Assembly (NCBI GenBank): GCA_913757435.1
Contig: CAJYDM010000001.1
Span: forward strand, 1,054,001-1,118,000
Origin: Syntrophomonas sp. DTU019
GTDB lineage: Bacteria; Bacillota; Syntrophomonadia; Syntrophomonadales; Syntrophomonadaceae
Direction of reading: 5' to 3'
DNA: 64,000 nt
The notes below the pieces were generated by a model. That model worked only from the letters and a program-made list of their open reading frames with translations, was not told where the DNA came from and did no database searches. The translations under genes were made by a program, and so were the position numbers. Shown in pieces: positions 60,886 to 64,000 of the stretch (position 1 is the first letter of the stretch; every line of letters starts with the position of its first letter).

Positions 60886-61809
60886 ATGATGAAACTAGCA
60901 TTTGTTTTCCCGGGCCAGGGTGCGCAGCAAGTGGGCATGGGCAAAGACTTGCATGACCACTTTGAGGCGGCTCGCCAGGTTTTTCAGGAAGCTGATCAGG
61001 CGGCTGGCTACAGCATCAGTGGGATCTGCTTTCAAGGCCCGGCAGAACAGCTCAATCAGACTGAATTCGCCCAGCCGGCCCTATTAGCTTGTAGTGTGGC
61101 AGCTGCCCGGGTATTGCAACAACGGGGCATTCAGGCCGCCATGATGGCAGGATTGAGCCTGGGCGAATACTCTGCTCTGGTGTCTTCCGGGGCTGTGGCT
61201 TTGGATGTGGCCCTGCCGCTGGTGCAGCGCCGCGCCAAATTGATGCAGGCTGCGGTGCCACCAGGTGAAGGTGCCATGGCAGCAGTGTTAGGTCTGAAAG
61301 ATGAAGCCATACAGCAGGCCTGTGAGGCGGATCAGGGCCTGGTAGCCATCGCCAATTACAATTGCCCGGGTCAATATGTGATTTCCGGCCAGAGTCAGGC
61401 GGTGCAGAGGGTATCGGCCCAGTTGAAGGCAGCTGGCGGCAGGGTTATGCCACTGGCAGTAAGCGTGCCCTCACACAGTGAACTGATGAAGGATGCGGCT
61501 GATAGATTAAGGCCCTATTTAGAGGCAGTGGCTTGGCGGGAGCCGGTAGTGCCGGTAGTCAGCAATGTAAACGCTGAGGCCAACCCGGCTGCATTATTCG
61601 TCGATCTGTTGGTGAAACAGCTCTATTCCCCGGTCAAATGGGAGCAGAGCGTACGATATATGATGACTCAGGTAGATTATTTCATTGAAGTCGGTCCCGG
61701 CTCTACCTTATCGGGACTGATTAAAAAAATTGACAAAAACCGGGTGTTAGGACAAGTGAATGATGTCAACAGCCTGGAAAAAGTTATAGAGAAGGTGAAT
61801 TCCATATGA
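60886..61809 (+). CDS. fabD: Malonyl-CoA:ACP transacylase
   Basis: 307-residue enzyme that loads malonate onto ACP. FVFPGQGAQ opens the protein; the nucleophile is Ser91 in GLSLGEYSAL, and the His partner is in VPSHSELM. QTEFAQPA and EVGPGSTLSGL are further family motifs. ATG 60886 or ATG 60889 behind GGGGGA fits; upstream in-frame starts would overlap fabK. It overlaps fabG by 4 bases. Confidence 0.95.
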   Translation: MMKLAFVFPGQGAQQVGMGKDLHDHFEAARQVFQEADQAAGYSISGICFQGPAEQLNQTEFAQPALLACSVAAARVLQQRGIQAAMMAGLSLGEYSALVSSGAVALDVALPLVQRRAKLMQAAVPPGEGAMAAVLGLKDEAIQQACEADQGLVAIANYNCPGQYVISGQSQAVQRVSAQLKAAGGRVMPLAVSVPSHSELMKDAADRLRPYLEAVAWREPVVPVVSNVNAEANPAALFVDLLVKQLYSPVKWEQSVRYMMTQVDYFIEVGPGSTLSGLIKKIDKNRVLGQVNDVNSLEKVIEKVNSI

Positions 61810-62579
61810 AGGCTAGAACGGCACTGGTAACCGGCAGTTCCAGGGGAATAGGCAAGGCCATCGCCCTGGCTTTGGCTGCTGACGGATGTAACATCGCAGT
61901 CAACTATTATGAGAGTGGTCAGGCGGACCCGGCCATTAATGATGCTAATCGCAGCGATGCAGAAGCGGTAGCCAGGGAGGTTGAGGCTCTGGGCACTAAA
62001 GCAGTAGTAATCGGAGCTGACGTCTCCTTGTCCGAATCGGCCCGGGAACTTGTGGACCAGACCGTCAAAGCCTTGGGGCAGATTGATATCCTGGTCAACA
62101 ACGCCGGAATTAATAAGGACAACCTTTTGCTGCGCATCAGCGATGCCGAATGGGATCAGGTTTTGAGGACCAACCTCAACGCGGCCTTCTACTGCAGCCG
62201 GGCGGCTGTAAAATATATGGTCAAACAGCGTTACGGCAGGATCGTGAGCATATCCTCAGTGGTGGGGGTAAGCGGCAATGCCGGTCAGGCTCATTACGCC
62301 GCTTCCAAATCAGGACTGTTGGGGTTCACATACTCCCTGGCCAAAGAGTACGGACGCCGCGGAATAACCGCCAATGTGGTAGCCCCGGGCTACATACAGA
62401 GTGATATGACCGCCAGGCTCAATGCTGAGCAGACGGCCCGCATAGCTGATAATATTGTCTTAGGCAGGCTGGGCACCCCTGAAGACGTTGCAGGCGTAGT
62501 CGCGTTTCTGGTATCATCCAGAGCAGATTATCTCACCGGACAGTTGATCCGCGTTGATGGCGGCCTGAGCGGTTTATAA
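61806..62579 (+). CDS. fabG: 3-oxoacyl-ACP reductase
   Basis: 257-residue short-chain dehydrogenase using NADPH. GSSRGIGKAIA (cofactor loop), NNAG-IN in VNNAGINKDN, the catalytic Ser in SISSVVG, and the Y-x3-K pair in HYAASKSG. A segment after the second strand (YYESGQADPAINDANRSD) is a little longer than usual for FabG. The ATG overlaps the fabD stop by 4 bases, so translation is coupled. Confidence 0.94.
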   Translation: MKARTALVTGSSRGIGKAIALALAADGCNIAVNYYESGQADPAINDANRSDAEAVAREVEALGTKAVVIGADVSLSESARELVDQTVKALGQIDILVNNAGINKDNLLLRISDAEWDQVLRTNLNAAFYCSRAAVKYMVKQRYGRIVSISSVVGVSGNAGQAHYAASKSGLLGFTYSLAKEYGRRGITANVVAPGYIQSDMTARLNAEQTARIADNIVLGRLGTPEDVAGVVAFLVSSRADYLTGQLIRVDGGLSGL

Positions 62580-62687
62580 AAATGGAATTCAAATTGGTTC
62601 AATAGTGTGAACCGTTAAATGTGGTTGACAACATAGTCGCGAAGACGGTTGGGTTGGCAACCTAATAAATAAAAGGAGGATGTAACC

Positions 62688-62918
62688 ATGTCAGTATTTG
62701 AAGAATTGAAGAAAATTATTGTTGAAATCAAGGACATTCCGGAGGAGCAGATAACTTTAGAATCCAGCTTTGCAGAAGATCTGGAAGCAGATTCGCTGGA
62801 CATCGTGGAGATGTTGATGTTGCTAGAGGAAAAGTTCGAGATCCAGATCCCTGAAGAGGCCGCCGAGAAGATGAAAATTGTACAAGACGTAGTTGACTAT
62901 GTAGAGGCTAAGATATAG
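62688..62918 (+). CDS. acpP: Acyl carrier protein
   Basis: 76-residue acidic protein carrying the growing acyl chain on a phosphopantetheine group. The attachment Ser36 is in EADSLDIVEM, the canonical D-S-L motif. AAAGGAGGATGTAACC precedes ATG 62688. The gap of 108 bases after fabG is the longest in the operon, perhaps allowing separate control of this abundant protein. Confidence 0.96.
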   Translation: MSVFEELKKIIVEIKDIPEEQITLESSFAEDLEADSLDIVEMLMLLEEKFEIQIPEEAAEKMKIVQDVVDYVEAKI

Positions 62919-62945
62919 TCGGCAGCGCAGAATAGGGGTGATGAG

Positions 62946-64000
62946 ATGCCGGAACGCAGGGTGGTGATTACCGGCCTGGGGGTGATTTCTCCAGTCGGCA
63001 ATGATAAGAACGAGTTCTGGAATAACCTTCTAGCAGGCAAAAGTGGTATTGGCTTGATAGACCGCTTCGACGTCAGCCAATTCCCCACCAGAATTGCTGC
63101 ACAGGTGCAGAACTTTGACGTGCAAAAATATATTCCCCGTAAAGATGCCCGGCGTATGGACCTGTTCGTGCAATATGCCTGTGCTGCCGCCAAACAGGCA
63201 GTGGAGGATGCAGCACTAGATTTCACAGCAGTAGATCGGCAACGGGTGGGAGTATGGATCGGATCGGGCATTGGCGGCATCGATACCCTGGAACAGCAGC
63301 ATAATATGCTGCTCAAACGAGGCGTTTCGGGTGTTAATCCCTTCTTTATCCCCATGATGATAGCCAACATGGCTTCGGGGCAGGTGTCGATCCTGTTCGG
63401 GGTCCATGGTCCTAATGGGTGCACCGTGACCGCATGCGCTTCGGGCACTAATTCCATTGGCGAAGCTTTGGGTTTTATCCGCCGGGGAGAAGCCGAAGTG
63501 ATGATTACCGGGGGAGCTGAAGCCGCTATCACGCCTATTTCCATTGCAGGGTTCTGTGCGGCTAAGGCTTTATCCAGCCGCAATGATGAACCAGACAAAG
63601 CCTGCCGGCCATTCGACGCCGAGCGCAGCGGTTTTGTCATGGGGGAAGGTTCCGGGGTCTTGATCCTGGAGGAGATGGAGCATGCCAAAGCGCGCGGGGC
63701 ACACATTTATGCGGAATTGATCGGGTATGGAGCCAGCGGGGACGCGGTGCATGTGGTGCAGCCTGACCCCGATGGAAACGGTGCTGCACTGGCGTTTAAA
63801 AACGCTCTGGTCGACGCCGCCATAGAGCCGGAACAGGTGGATTACATCAATGCCCATGGCACCGGGACCGACCTCAACGATCAGATGGAGACCAAGGCCA
63901 TCAAAAAAGTATTCGGTTCTCACGCTTATAAGCTCAGCGTAAGTTCTATCAAAGCCGCCACCGGGCATATGCTCGGAGCCGCCGGTGCGGTAGAGTTGAT
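62946..64000 (+). CDS. fabF: 3-oxoacyl-ACP synthase II (cut by window edge)
   Basis: Elongating condensing enzyme; 351 residues are present and the gene runs off the right edge, from a usual length of about 410. The nucleophile is Cys164 in TACASGTNS. The two catalytic histidines follow in NAHGTGTDLND and ATGHMLGAAG. The N-terminus RRVVITGLGVISPVG matches FabF. GGGGTGATGAG precedes ATG 62946, 27 bases after acpP. Confidence 0.95.
   Translation, partial: MPERRVVITGLGVISPVGNDKNEFWNNLLAGKSGIGLIDRFDVSQFPTRIAAQVQNFDVQKYIPRKDARRMDLFVQYACAAAKQAVEDAALDFTAVDRQRVGVWIGSGIGGIDTLEQQHNMLLKRGVSGVNPFFIPMMIANMASGQVSILFGVHGPNGCTVTACASGTNSIGEALGFIRRGEAEVMITGGAEAAITPISIAGFCAAKALSSRNDEPDKACRPFDAERSGFVMGEGSGVLILEEMEHAKARGAHIYAELIGYGASGDAVHVVQPDPDGNGAALAFKNALVDAAIEPEQVDYINAHGTGTDLNDQMETKAIKKVFGSHAYKLSVSSIKAATGHMLGAAGAVEL

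Noticed and set aside
62897-63706. Long minus-strand frame at the right end
   Set aside because: Antisense shadow of fabF; composition is rich in Ser/Arg/Pro as expected from complementing GC-rich codons.
1-64000. CRISPR arrays, rRNA genes, prophage or plasmid genes
   Set aside because: No regularly spaced direct repeats, no rRNA text, and no integrase, capsid or replication-initiator genes were seen.

Overview
The window looks like chromosome of an anaerobic, endospore-forming, fatty-acid-oxidising member of the Bacillota, most like Syntrophomonas and its relatives. The evidence is gene content. There are two clusters for beta-oxidation of acyl-CoAs, a GerA-type spore germination operon, an alpha/beta-type small acid-soluble spore protein, a YtaF-type sporulation membrane protein in the Bacillus-like order polA-mutM-ytaF-coaE, many 4Fe-4S proteins, sigma-54 regulators, and frequent TTG/GTG starts behind strong AGGAGG ribosome binding sites. 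The genus is inferred, not proven.

Layout. 1-2.7 kb (minus): crotonase, thiolase and a cut acyl-CoA dehydrogenase. 3.2-6.5 kb: rhomboid protease, an unrecognised coiled-coil protein, a degenerate AhpD-like protein, a HAD phosphatase and a spore protein. 6.5-18 kb: two tandem CBS-PAS-PAS-AAA+ sigma-54 activators, then a -24/-12 promoter and a complete butyryl/acyl-CoA oxidation operon (thiolase, 3-hydroxyacyl-CoA dehydrogenase, crotonase, acyl-CoA dehydrogenase, two-subunit CoA-transferase). 18-26 kb: YbaK-type deacylase, dnaE, a structured element, pfkA, pyk and a second 3-hydroxyacyl-CoA dehydrogenase. 26-31 kb (minus): germination receptor operon with a small two-helix subunit. 31-40 kb: tRNA-Leu, ECF sigma factor and zinc-finger anti-sigma, polA-mutM-ytaF-coaE, lytic transglycosylase and a peptide-binding protein. 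40-46 kb (minus, more AT-rich): a cluster resembling the anaerobe orange-protein (ORP) genes, with two ferredoxin-containing MinD-like ATPases, two NifX-like proteins, a DUF89 protein, ferredoxin, metK and DUF5320-type small proteins behind a promoter with twin palindromic operators. 46-53 kb: tRNA-Leu, AbrB-like regulator, a DUF1538 membrane protein with a tandem PII-like protein, a CPA2 antiporter, a PilZ protein and a DUF362 ferredoxin. 53-58.7 kb: aminotransferase and small or unknown genes. 58.8-64 kb: fatty acid synthesis operon fabH-fabK-fabD-fabG-acpP-fabF, cut at the right edge.

How it fits together. The strongest regulatory story is at 8.6-11.4 kb. A repeated inverted motif, GTTGC-N6-GCAAC, lies upstream of a possible sigma-54 promoter for the second activator and upstream of a near-consensus sigma-54 promoter for the beta-oxidation operon. 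This suggests that the CBS/PAS regulators switch fatty-acid oxidation according to energy or redox state. The two most novel-looking units are the DUF1538/tandem-PII pair (47.3-49.4 kb) and the ORP-like cluster with its twin operators (40-46 kb). All calls come from reading the sequence; no database search was possible.
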